From: Gammaproteobacteria bacterium
GTDB lineage: Bacteria; Pseudomonadota; Gammaproteobacteria; Pseudomonadales; Pseudohongiellaceae
DNA: 64,000 nt
NCBI GenBank assembly: GCA_017853205.1
Contig: JAFMKB010000004.1
Location: 21,580 to 85,579, forward strand
Reading direction: 5' to 3'
Shown here: positions 50,908-60,357 of the stretch, in pieces
How positions within the stretch are numbered: position 1 is the stretch's first letter
How the letters are laid out: every line of letters starts with the position of its first letter
Notes under the pieces: generated by a model
The model's database searches: none
Told to the model about the DNA's origin: nothing
What the model saw: only the letters and a program-made list of their open reading frames with translations
Program-made: the position numbers and the translations under genes

Positions 50908-53900
50908 TGCTTTCATACATAGTTAAATTGTCACTAAGCCAGCGCTTATTGGTAGCGCTGATCTCAATGCTCGTTATCGGATTCGGCGTTCGCGCAATGC
51001 TGAGTTTACCGATCGATGCTTTCCCCGATATCTCACCAACACAGGTAAAGATAATTATAAAATCGCCAGGCATGACACCTGCCGAAGTAGAGTCGTTAAT
51101 AACACAACCCATCGAAGTAGAGCTACTGGGCATTCCTCGCAAGACTATACTTCGCTCATTATCGAAGTATGCACTTAGTTCAATTACTCTCGATTTTGAA
51201 GAAGGCACTGATATCTACTGGGCAAGGCAACAAGTGGCTGAACGGCTAAGTGCTGTGTGGGGGAATCTTCCAGCTGGTATAGGCGGCGGCCTTGCCCCGA
51301 TGAGTACTCCGCTTGGTGACATGTTTATGTTCACGGTCGAGAGCGAAGAGCTTTCTCTTGAACAAAAACGTTTTCTACTTGATTGGACCATTAGGCCTGC
51401 GCTGCGCACAGTTCCAGGGGTCGCCGACGTTAATGCGCTTGGCGGTTTCGTGAAGACTTACGAAGTATCTCCCCAGTTGGGAAAGATGCGAGCGCTTGGC
51501 GTGAGCAATGCCGCACTGGTCGACACACTCGCAGCTAATAATAAAAACGATGGTGCCGGCCGTATAAGCCAGGGCGAAGAGTCAATGCTTGTACGCATTG
51601 AAGGTGCACTTACAACAATAGCCGACATAGAATCTCTACAAATTCCCACTCAGGCCGGTGAGAAAGTGCGCCTCAATCAAGTCGCAACAGTGACCAATGG
51701 ATCTCTAACCCGCTACGGTGCTGTAACAAGCGACGGAGAAAGCGAAGCGGTTCAGGGCTTAGTGATAGGCCTTAGGGGGGTTAACGCACGGGAGCTTATT
51801 ACCAACATCAATGCAAAGCTTGAAGAGATAAATGCAACTTTGCCCGACGGAACATCGACACGGGTATTTCACGAACGCAGTGTACTAATCGAAGGTGCAA
51901 TAGGCACCGTTGCTAAAGCGCTGCTTGAGGCAGTGGCATTAGTAGTAATTTTGTTGGGGTTATTCCTCGGGAGTTGGCGTGCTGCACTCACTGTTGCTGT
52001 TGTACTGCCGATGTCAGCGCTTATCACGTTTATATTGATGGACCTGTCATCGATGAGCGCCAACCTTATGAGTCTAGGGGGGTTGGTTATTGCGATCGGT
52101 ATGCTCGTCGATTCTTCTATCGTGATAGTCGAAAATATAGTCGCATCTCTTTCATCACATGCAGACGCAAAGGCGACGACTGTGAGTCGGGGCAATGGCG
52201 TTGCTAGGCTCCCGAGTCTCCACATTATCTATCGAGCGGTAAAAGAAGTGGCGCTGCCTGTCACTGCAGGCGTCGCAATTATCGTTATCGTCTTCTTGCC
52301 TTTGCTTACGCTTCAGGGATTAGAGGGCAAGTTATTCGGGCCTGTAACACTGACAATTGTTTTTGCCTTATTCGGCTCACTCCTTGTCGCTCTTACTGTG
52401 GTACCGGTCGTAGCCTCTTTAACCATGAGGGGCACGAATCATCGTGATCCGTGGTTGTCTCGAACGCTAATGAGTCTATATAAACCCAGTCTTGCTTGGG
52501 CGTTAGGAAATCAAAAATTGGTCGGTAGTGCCGCGTTAATGCTCCTGCTTGTCACTGCGCTCGTCTTCCCTCGAGTCGGTAAAACGTTTATGCCGACGAT
52601 GGATGAGGGAGATATCATCATTCAGCTCGAAATGGTGCCGTCAATTAACCTAGCGACTTCCGTCGACATCGTTCAGGCGGTTGAACGTGCGCTACTTAAT
52701 GAAGTATCGGATATCTTAAGAATTGTGTCGCGAAGTGGGTCTGACGAAATAGGTATGGATCCGATGGGTCTCAACGAAACCGATATGTTTCTTCAGCTCA
52801 AACCACCATCCCAATGGCAAGCGGCAAGTAAAGAAGAACTAGAATCAAAATTACGCGCGGTATTAGAACAGTTTCCGGGATTAAATTACGGCTTTACTCA
52901 GCCGATCGACATGCGCGTGTCGGAAATGTTGACCGGCTCGCGTGGCGACGTAGCGATTAAGCTTTTCGGCGATAATCTTGATGAACTTAACGCAGGTGCT
53001 CAGCGCATTGCAGACTTGGTATCAACCGTTCCAGGTGCAGTAGATACGATTGCTTCGCTTAATGAAGGTGCACAGTATCTTCAGATAAAAGTTGATCGTG
53101 TACGCAGCGGAAGGTTTGGAATCGATTCAGATGAACTGCAAGCTCAACTTCGAGCTGAAAGCGAGGGGTTGCAAGTTGGCGTCATACTCGAAGGCAGTGC
53201 ACGCGTGCCCTTGCTCATCAGATATGATTCGCTTGCAGGAGACGGTTTGACAGCGTTGGAGAACAGGGCAATTGCATTACCCGACGGTCGTTCTATCGCA
53301 TTAAGTCAGATTGCCAATATAGAGCGAACCGAAGGTCCTGTTGCCATTTCACGCGAATCAGGCCAACGATTCGCGGTGGTTAGGACTAACGTAGAAGGTC
53401 GTGATCTGGTTGGTTTTGTCGAAGAAGCGAAAGCGCTCGTTTCGAGCGAGGGAGATTTACCGCCCGGCAGCGTACTCGAATGGGGTGGAGAATTCGAAAA
53501 TCAACAACGCGCATCGGCTAGACTCGCGCTGGTAGTCCCAGTCGCTTTGTTGCTAATTGCGTTTATTTTGTTCTTAACTTTTGAGTCATTGAAACAAACT
53601 GTCATTGTGCTTTCTAACATTCCTTTTGCGATGACAGGAGGGCTTTTAGCTCTGTGGTTCACGGGCGAGTTTTTGTCAGTGCCTGCCTCCGTTGGTTTTA
53701 TCGCATTGCTCGGAATTGCGGTGCTCAACGGCGTAGTATTAATGTCACATTTTAACTACTTGCATGCAAAAGGGTTACAGGTTTTCGAAATAGTAACCGA
53801 GGGGGCTCAGCGAAGACTTCGCCCGGTCTTGATGACAGCGACTACCTGTGCGTTCGGCCTAGTTCCTTTACTGCTTGCAACTGGTCCGGGCTCCGAGATT

Positions 53901-54020
53901 CAGAAGCCTCTTGCAATCGTGGTCATCGGTGGACTTATAAGCAGTACCGTGCTGACGCTTTATTTGTTTCCGCTGATCTATTTGCGTACCACCAAGGCAT
54001 TAAGTATTAATCCGCGATAG
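50907..54020 (+). CDS. HME-family (CusA/CzcA-type) RND transporter permease
   Basis: DAFPDISPTQVKIIIKSPGMTPAEVE; GGLVIAIGMLVDSSIVIVEN; GTG start overlapping adaptor TAG. Confidence 0.95.
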   Translation: MLSYIVKLSLSQRLLVALISMLVIGFGVRAMLSLPIDAFPDISPTQVKIIIKSPGMTPAEVESLITQPIEVELLGIPRKTILRSLSKYALSSITLDFEEGTDIYWARQQVAERLSAVWGNLPAGIGGGLAPMSTPLGDMFMFTVESEELSLEQKRFLLDWTIRPALRTVPGVADVNALGGFVKTYEVSPQLGKMRALGVSNAALVDTLAANNKNDGAGRISQGEESMLVRIEGALTTIADIESLQIPTQAGEKVRLNQVATVTNGSLTRYGAVTSDGESEAVQGLVIGLRGVNARELITNINAKLEEINATLPDGTSTRVFHERSVLIEGAIGTVAKALLEAVALVVILLGLFLGSWRAALTVAVVLPMSALITFILMDLSSMSANLMSLGGLVIAIGMLVDSSIVIVENIVASLSSHADAKATTVSRGNGVARLPSLHIIYRAVKEVALPVTAGVAIIVIVFLPLLTLQGLEGKLFGPVTLTIVFALFGSLLVALTVVPVVASLTMRGTNHRDPWLSRTLMSLYKPSLAWALGNQKLVGSAALMLLLVTALVFPRVGKTFMPTMDEGDIIIQLEMVPSINLATSVDIVQAVERALLNEVSDILRIVSRSGSDEIGMDPMGLNETDMFLQLKPPSQWQAASKEELESKLRAVLEQFPGLNYGFTQPIDMRVSEMLTGSRGDVAIKLFGDNLDELNAGAQRIADLVSTVPGAVDTIASLNEGAQYLQIKVDRVRSGRFGIDSDELQAQLRAESEGLQVGVILEGSARVPLLIRYDSLAGDGLTALENRAIALPDGRSIALSQIANIERTEGPVAISRESGQRFAVVRTNVEGRDLVGFVEEAKALVSSEGDLPPGSVLEWGGEFENQQRASARLALVVPVALLLIAFILFLTFESLKQTVIVLSNIPFAMTGGLLALWFTGEFLSVPASVGFIALLGIAVLNGVVLMSHFNYLHAKGLQVFEIVTEGAQRRLRPVLMTATTCAFGLVPLLLATGPGSEIQKPLAIVVIGGLISSTVLTLYLFPLIYLRTTKALSINPR

Positions 54021-54033
54021 GAAAGGAAAATCG

Positions 54034-54324
54034 ATGAATAGTTTGCTTATTTTCGAGATAGCATCGAGCCTAGAAGAAGATTTCATTGATTGCCTCTTAG
54101 AGTTCCCGCTAATAGAGAGCTTCTCTTCTTTCGAAATACGGAGACACGGGAATCATGAATCGTTAAGTACTATTGAGAAAGTCACGGGTCGTTCTAGGGC
54201 AATTCGATTTGAAGTTGTAATTGATCAAGAACAAATCGATCAGCTCGTAACTCGTCTTAATCGAGCTGTTGCTCCCAATATTCGATTTAATATTATCCCT
54301 TTAATTGGCAGTGGCACGACTTGA
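54034..54324 (+). CDS. DUF3240 family protein
   Basis: Short ORF immediately after CzcA-like gene; LLIFEIASSLEEDFIDCLLEFP pattern. Confidence 0.75.
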   Translation: MNSLLIFEIASSLEEDFIDCLLEFPLIESFSSFEIRRHGNHESLSTIEKVTGRSRAIRFEVVIDQEQIDQLVTRLNRAVAPNIRFNIIPLIGSGTT

Positions 54325-54394
54325 TAGACATTAGACGAGGACAGGTAGGCTAATGAAGCGGGGCAGACTGATAGGAAATCTAGTAATAGATTGA

Positions 54395-54424
54395 GCGTAG
54401 CGCTCCTGTAAGAAGCGACTACGC
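54395..54424. terminator. Stem-loop between convergent DUF3240 and porin genes
   Basis: GCGTAGCGCT-cctgtaaga-AGCGaCTACGC. Confidence 0.5.
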
Positions 54425-54448
54425 ATCCTAATTAGTTACGCATCCAAA

Positions 54449-55810
54449 TTAAAAATTCCACTGGGTGCGAAGAGTGAAGATATCCATATCTTGTGCGAAC
54501 ATTCTCACGGTATTGGACTCATCTGTATCGAGCACGCGCGACCAATCCGCCATGATCCTTACGCTGCGATTTGGATACCAGTTGAGCGCAATCGATAGCG
54601 CGTCTTCAGTTCCGCCCATCACATTGCCATCGTTTAGGTCAATCGCGGCGTAACGCGCGGCAATTTCCCACGCGCCGATGCCACCGTTTGCCCAATCAAA
54701 ATTTCTCGCTGGCCGCAGGCCTTTGAATTCTCCTGCGTTCATTCTGTAGCTTGAGGCGCGAGTTTCGCCGGTCAGGCTCCACGCGGCAGCGGCATGCCAG
54801 CCGGAGAACTCAAGGTCCGATGCTGCAGCGCGCCCGATCTGTGTTGTTGTATGTTCTGCAAATACATAGAGAGGTCCCCACACTGCCGCCATCTCTGGAC
54901 CGAAAAGCGTTGCGGACTCTGCGTCGTTCAGTTTGCCGGTGTTAACTATGTTGAGTTCTGAAAAATCGGTGGTTTTATCTTTTATCTGCATTGTCGGTGT
55001 GGCGATATCTACCTCGCGATAGGCGCCCCTAACGCCTAAGTGCAGAATGCGGTTGTCTTCTATAATCGGCGAGTAGACAAACCGGCCCGACGTCCCCCAG
55101 CCTTCGTCTCCCGTTGTATCACTGTTGCTCATCGAGTCGCCGTAAACGCCTGCTGCGGCAAACCAATTTACGCCGCTATTCTCGTAACGCGCACCGATAG
55201 CGCGATCTGTAAATGTCGCGACTAAGTAGTTGTCTGCGCTTCGCTCGACGAAGGGGATGTCGTTAGAGCTCATTTCAAGTGAAAGGCTGTAAGGCTGTTT
55301 CTGGTGCCCGACGTAGAGGGAGGCGCCACCGTCTGTTTCGTACCCCAGTTTAATATCTTTTATTGCGACCTTGTTTTTCGCATAGTCGAATTCGGCGGCA
55401 TAACCCCAGTTATTGTCGAACACGCCATCTATTTCGATGCGTCCCCGTCGAACCTGACTCCCGCTAATTGGATCTTTGCCAATGCGTGAATCGAATGAGT
55501 GGTCGATGTAGTCGAGATGCAAGCGTCCGCCGATCTCTACCTCGTAGGCGCCATCGGCAGATTTGACATTAAGCCCGCTGCCGTTAGCAAAGCCAATGTT
55601 TACGACGTCGGCTTCCTCTAACGCCTCTTTGCTCAACAGTTCGTCGTACTGTGCTTGGTCGATAGCGCCGTTGCTCAGCAGAATATCGAGAAGCGCTTGG
55701 TCTGCGGCTTGGGCAGTCGATGCTACAAGAGCAATCGCGGAGGCTAGGGTTATTGCCGAGGCTTTTACAAAACCGTTCGAGCCGGCAACTTGGTGCATTT
55801 TGTGCGTCAT
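54449..55810 (-). CDS. OprO/OprP-type porin
   Basis: VEIGGRLHLDYIDHSFDSR...SQVRRGRIEIDGVFDNNWGYAAEFDYA; start may be at an internal Met. Confidence 0.92.
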   Translation of the reverse strand: MTHKMHQVAGSNGFVKASAITLASAIALVASTAQAADQALLDILLSNGAIDQAQYDELLSKEALEEADVVNIGFANGSGLNVKSADGAYEVEIGGRLHLDYIDHSFDSRIGKDPISGSQVRRGRIEIDGVFDNNWGYAAEFDYAKNKVAIKDIKLGYETDGGASLYVGHQKQPYSLSLEMSSNDIPFVERSADNYLVATFTDRAIGARYENSGVNWFAAAGVYGDSMSNSDTTGDEGWGTSGRFVYSPIIEDNRILHLGVRGAYREVDIATPTMQIKDKTTDFSELNIVNTGKLNDAESATLFGPEMAAVWGPLYVFAEHTTTQIGRAAASDLEFSGWHAAAAWSLTGETRASSYRMNAGEFKGLRPARNFDWANGGIGAWEIAARYAAIDLNDGNVMGGTEDALSIALNWYPNRSVRIMADWSRVLDTDESNTVRMFAQDMDIFTLRTQWNF

Positions 55811-56102
55811 TAGGTTCTATCTCCGCGTTATTATGATTGGCTTAGTGCTTATAAGCATGATCAGCTTCGTAAGCTCGATAACAACACTCTATTACCAAAA
55901 TATTACAGGTTTATGACAATATGACAGTTAAGTCATTAAATTGACTAAAAACGGAAATATTTGAGTTTGAGTAGCAGTGGAGGAAGTGCAACCGACTAGG
56001 ATCGTCAGGCGAGCGTGGGATGTATGTGGGGTACGCGGTTTAACTTCGAAGAGATAACAGGGTGACAAATGTGAGGACGGAGCAGGGAAAGAAAATCAGC
56101 TA

Positions 56103-56345
56103 TCAACGCATCTTCTGCGTGGCGCAGCGAAAGGTGCCTACGGCAAACCCGCGAAGCTTCGCGTGTTTAGTCTTACGTGAAGTGACGCGCTTGCGCCACA
56201 TTCTAAATGAAGAGGGTTTCATCTCGAGTCGCATGAGCTTTATAACATCGGGCTCTTTGAGCCCGTAAGACGCCTCAATCGCTTCGAAAGGTGTGCGGTC
56301 TTCCCACGCCATTTCGATGATTCGGCTTATGTCACTAGGGTTCAT
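56103..56345 (-). CDS. TIGR03643 (DUF2805) family protein
   Basis: SDISRIIEMAWEDRTPFEAIEASYGLKEPDVIKLMRLEMKPSSFRMWRKRVTSRKTKH. Confidence 0.92.
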   Translation of the reverse strand: MNPSDISRIIEMAWEDRTPFEAIEASYGLKEPDVIKLMRLEMKPSSFRMWRKRVTSRKTKHAKLRGFAVGTFRCATQKMR

Positions 56346-56379
56346 TCTTTTGCCTCACATGCAGACTTTTCAATTGCGT

Positions 56380-57918
56380 CTATATTTCGACGGCAACTTT
56401 ATAAGTCGGATCTTCGATAATGTTTACGTCGATTATTTTTTCTGCGTTTTTGAGTAGTTTCAAGCAATCAGGGCTGAGGTGCCTGAGGTGCAGTTCTTTT
56501 CCCGCTCGCGTGTAGCGCTCCGTTATTTTGTTAAGCGCTTCAATACCCGACATATCGTTTACGCGGCTTTCGCGGAAATCGATTATTACTACATCGGGAT
56601 CAGCTGCGATATCGAATTTCTCGGCAAAAGCCTGCACCGAACCGAAGAACAACGGGCCATAGATCTCATAGTGCTTAGTCCCTTTTTCGTCGACGTACTT
56701 ACGCGCGCGGATACGTTTGGCGTTCTCCCAGGCAAATACCAGGGCTGAGATGATCACACCGATAAGCACCGCTAGTGCAAGGTTATGTAAGAGTACGGTG
56801 ATGCCCGCAACTAGAAAGCCCACGAGATTGTCGCGCGTTGGCATCCTTCCGATCGCCCTGATACTCGCCCATTCGAAGGTCCCAATCGCGACCATAATCA
56901 TCAGTCCTGTTAGGGCAGCGATCGGCATTTTCTCGATGTATTCGGCGCCAAACATGATAAACACAAGCAGCATAACCGAGGCGACAACCCCCGAGAGGCG
57001 CGCGCGGGCGCCAGATGAAATGTTGATAAGGCTTTGGCCAATCATCGCGCAGCCGCCCATGCCAGAGAAAAATCCCGTGACGAAGTTTGCAAGACCCTGT
57101 GCCATCGCTTCTTTATTACTCTTACCGCGAGTCTCGGTGATCTCGTCGATGAGGTTCAATGTCAGCAAGCTTTCTATAAGACCAACTCCGGCAACGATAA
57201 ACGCATAGGGAAAAATAATGCTGAGTGTTTCCAGGGTAAGTGGCACGTCCGGGATATGAAAGGGCGGGAAGCCCCCTTTAATCGAACTTATATCGCCAAC
57301 GTTGCGCGTGTCGATATTCCAGCCGAGAACGATAGCGCTGACAACTAAAATCGCCGTAAGCGAGGCTGGCACCGCCTTGGTAAGTTTCGGTAGGCCCCAA
57401 ATAATAAGCATTGTGAGGAAAACGAGGCTGAGCATAATGTTAAGCTGGTCGCCGATCATCCAACCCATCTCGCCGTTCTCTCCGGCAACTTTAAACGATG
57501 CCAGCTGCGCCAGAAAGATTACAATTGCCAGCCCGTTAACAAAGCCAAACATCACCGAGTGAGGTACGAGGCGAATGAATTTACCTAATTTGAGTGCCCC
57601 CGCCAGCATTTGAATCATGCCTGCAAGCACAACCGTGGCGAAAATGTACTCGACGCCATGGCTCTGCGCGAGACTCACTATGACCACTGCCACCGCGCCA
57701 GTTGCGCCTGAAATCATGCCGGGCCGACCACCAAAAAGCGACGTAATAAGACCAATACTAAATGCGGCGTAGAGACCAGTGAGCGGAGAAAGCCCCGCGA
57801 TAAGCGCGAAGGCAATTGCCTCAGGCACCAGTGCCAATGATACCGTGAGTCCGGAAAGGATTTCGGTTATGAAGTTGATGTGCTTGGAACGGTCGTAGAG
57901 GTTAAATAGATTTTTCAT
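56380..57918 (-). CDS. SulP family inorganic anion transporter with STAS domain
   Basis: VSLALVPEAIAFALIAGLSPLTGLYAAF; GFFSGMGGCAMIGQSLINISSG. Confidence 0.95.
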   Translation of the reverse strand: MKNLFNLYDRSKHINFITEILSGLTVSLALVPEAIAFALIAGLSPLTGLYAAFSIGLITSLFGGRPGMISGATGAVAVVIVSLAQSHGVEYIFATVVLAGMIQMLAGALKLGKFIRLVPHSVMFGFVNGLAIVIFLAQLASFKVAGENGEMGWMIGDQLNIMLSLVFLTMLIIWGLPKLTKAVPASLTAILVVSAIVLGWNIDTRNVGDISSIKGGFPPFHIPDVPLTLETLSIIFPYAFIVAGVGLIESLLTLNLIDEITETRGKSNKEAMAQGLANFVTGFFSGMGGCAMIGQSLINISSGARARLSGVVASVMLLVFIMFGAEYIEKMPIAALTGLMIMVAIGTFEWASIRAIGRMPTRDNLVGFLVAGITVLLHNLALAVLIGVIISALVFAWENAKRIRARKYVDEKGTKHYEIYGPLFFGSVQAFAEKFDIAADPDVVIIDFRESRVNDMSGIEALNKITERYTRAGKELHLRHLSPDCLKLLKNAEKIIDVNIIEDPTYKVAVEI

Positions 57919-58030
57919 AGGGTAAAAGCAGTGTGTAGCCAAATGCAAAAGGCGGGGACTCTACAGGAAAGGGCGCTCAATGAGAAGGAACGTATGATTA
58001 TGCGCTAAGCGGGGAGAGGCTTAGAGGGGG

Positions 58031-58966
58031 CTAGAGAGGCAGTCTGAGTCCTTCTGTCGCGATATGGTAGCCAGAATCTAACACAGTAAGGCTCTCAGGA
58101 CTTTCGGGCTCTAGTAGAGGATTCGTGTGGTTAAAGTGGATAAACCAGACCTTGTCGCGCTCCGTTGCTGGTAAATCTGCAAACAACGCCATCGACTCTA
58201 CGACGAACGGGTGAGGTATCTGAGACATGTCCCGATTACCAAGCTCTCCGTCGGCGAAAAAAGTTGCGTCCAGTAGGGCGTAATCGACTGTCTTGAGCAG
58301 TGCAGCGATGTCTGTGTCCCAGTCGGCCCATTTATTAATATCCGGGATAAAGAGTGCGCTCTTGTTAGGCCCCTCGATGCGGTAACCAACCGTCTCGGAA
58401 AATTCATCACGATGAGGAACCAGCATGGGTGTCACGAAGAGGGTCGAAGTTAGTTTGACGGTGTGGTCGTCTTTAAGCGGCATAAGCGCTATGTTGCCTA
58501 GCGCAACAAGTTGACTCCAAGGACCATTGTTGCTTAGAAACTCTGACATCAAAGGCATGGCATACACTTCGAGCCCCTGCGCATTCATCGCTTCACGCCC
58601 AAAATGCATTAAGCCAGCGTAGTGACCGATATGCGCATGAGTCAGAAAGACGCCATCCAGGCTATCGCGGGTATTCGGCGCTTCTTTTTGAAGCGCATAA
58701 AGTTGTTCGGGAAGGTGTGGGGTCGCTTCGAATAAGAAACTTAGGTCTCGGTCAGGGTCTATTAACGCAAGCGATGTTGCGGTTCTTCGTTGTGAGGGAT
58801 CTTCCCAGCCTTTCATACAATGTGGTTGATAGCAGCCGACCTGAGGATAGCCTGCATCTTGGGCGACCCCAAGGATAAAGAGGTAAGGCGCCTCTTGTGC
58901 CGAGACGAAGAAACAGACAATCAGGCTTTTAGCCATTAAAAGAGTCGAAATAATAAGTTTTTTCAT
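58031..58966 (-). CDS. Secreted PqqB-like MBL-fold hydrolase
   Basis: FILGVAQDAGYPQVGCYQPHC...; VFLTHAHIGHYAGLMHFGREAM; N-terminal signal peptide. Confidence 0.88.
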   Translation of the reverse strand: MKKLIISTLLMAKSLIVCFFVSAQEAPYLFILGVAQDAGYPQVGCYQPHCMKGWEDPSQRRTATSLALIDPDRDLSFLFEATPHLPEQLYALQKEAPNTRDSLDGVFLTHAHIGHYAGLMHFGREAMNAQGLEVYAMPLMSEFLSNNGPWSQLVALGNIALMPLKDDHTVKLTSTLFVTPMLVPHRDEFSETVGYRIEGPNKSALFIPDINKWADWDTDIAALLKTVDYALLDATFFADGELGNRDMSQIPHPFVVESMALFADLPATERDKVWFIHFNHTNPLLEPESPESLTVLDSGYHIATEGLRLPL

Positions 58967-59108
58967 CGGGCACGCTCATTTAACCGTTGTTCGATTTATG
59001 ACACGCTGCCTCACCGCACACGGTTTTAGTCGGTGGCATAAACGCTAAGTGGTCATAGATCGACTTAAAAATGTCGCCAATCTTGCGATAGAGTGAATAG
59101 TATTTGCG

Positions 59109-59128
59109 TCCACGCAACGTGGATTTTT
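59109..59128 (+). terminator. Short hairpin with U tract (orphan terminator-like)
   Basis: TCCACG-CAA-CGTGGA-TTTTT. Confidence 0.45.
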
Positions 59129-59209
59129 CAACAATTCCCCCAAAACTCCAATCATTCTGTTAGACTCGGTAAAGATGAGTCACATCATCTTGACCAATAA
59201 GTTCTGCCG

Positions 59210-60346
59210 ATGATGCAGAGCATTCTCTCATGCGCTGTCGTTGCTGTGCTAGTCATCTCGCTAGTTCTACTCGTCCGCTGCGGACGCCTTATTCTAACTG
59301 GGCGGACACCGACACGCTTCTTTGCCTTTTTTGCGATATTGTTTACTTCGGGCCTCGATGTAGGCTTAATTATGTTTCCTTTAACCGAATTCCCAATTTA
59401 CGAAACGAGAAAAATCTACGGATTCACCAATCCCATTGCTATCGAATTTGGTTTTTGGGGATTCTACATTTGGCTCTTTTATTTTCTCACGACATTCTAT
59501 TTCTGTTTGGTAGAGCCGCGCTTAAAAATATTCGAAATACCTTGGGTTAAAAGAGTAAACAACGCAACAATCATCGCAACCTGTGCGTTTACCGGCTATT
59601 TATTTCTTCAGTATCTGCCTGATTATGTGTCAGGTATCTCGTCTCTCTACACGTTTGCTTTTGTTGGCTTAGTGGTGCTCGCCGCAGTTATATCAAGTAC
59701 AGATATTCGTTACCTTAAGATATTGAGTCTCGCCTCTACGTGGCTATTTTTTGCGCTCATCGTTGCGATGTGGGCGTTTGGCGGGCTTGGGATATCTGGA
59801 CTCGTGACTAATATGGGTCGTTTAGGTGGCTACTTTAGCAATATCCATCGCTTTATTTTTCCACTCTCCGACTATCATGCCTTTTACTTATTCTGGTGGT
59901 TTGCTTGGAGCATTATGATAGGGCAGTTTGTTTCGAGATTTGTGGGTGGACTGCGAACTTGGCAACTCTTACTTGCCCTTTTACTTATCCCGTCCATTCC
60001 GATTGCACTTTGGTTTTCTGTTTTGTTTGGTGTCTATGAGCAAGGGCTAGAAGTTTCGAATTATATGAATGTCCTCATGGTTTTGGTCGGCTCTATTTTT
60101 GTGACCAATTCGCTCGATTCATTGATGCGGTTGTATTCAGAAAATCTGCGTCTAACGGTAAGCCGCCTCGGTATGAAGAAGTATGTGGTAGGCCATTGGC
60201 TGTTGCTTTATAGCCTTATATTGCTCTATCAATTCACGCCACTACAGATTGAATGGATAGGATTGGTCGTTATCTTTTTGTACGCCGCTGTCGCGGGATT
60301 GACCTACCGACGCAGGCATGATCTTGCTGCGTCTTTGCGAGCCTAG
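59210..60346 (+). CDS. Shortened BCCT-like membrane transporter (378 aa)
   Basis: [50 protein letters not shown] resembles BCCT signature; N-terminal [20 protein letters not shown] resembles BCCT FSAGIGIGLMFYGVAEP. Confidence 0.7.
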   Translation: MMQSILSCAVVAVLVISLVLLVRCGRLILTGRTPTRFFAFFAILFTSGLDVGLIMFPLTEFPIYETRKIYGFTNPIAIEFGFWGFYIWLFYFLTTFYFCLVEPRLKIFEIPWVKRVNNATIIATCAFTGYLFLQYLPDYVSGISSLYTFAFVGLVVLAAVISSTDIRYLKILSLASTWLFFALIVAMWAFGGLGISGLVTNMGRLGGYFSNIHRFIFPLSDYHAFYLFWWFAWSIMIGQFVSRFVGGLRTWQLLLALLLIPSIPIALWFSVLFGVYEQGLEVSNYMNVLMVLVGSIFVTNSLDSLMRLYSENLRLTVSRLGMKKYVVGHWLLLYSLILLYQFTPLQIEWIGLVVIFLYAAVAGLTYRRRHDLAASLRA

Positions 60347-60357
60347 AAGGAGAGAGC

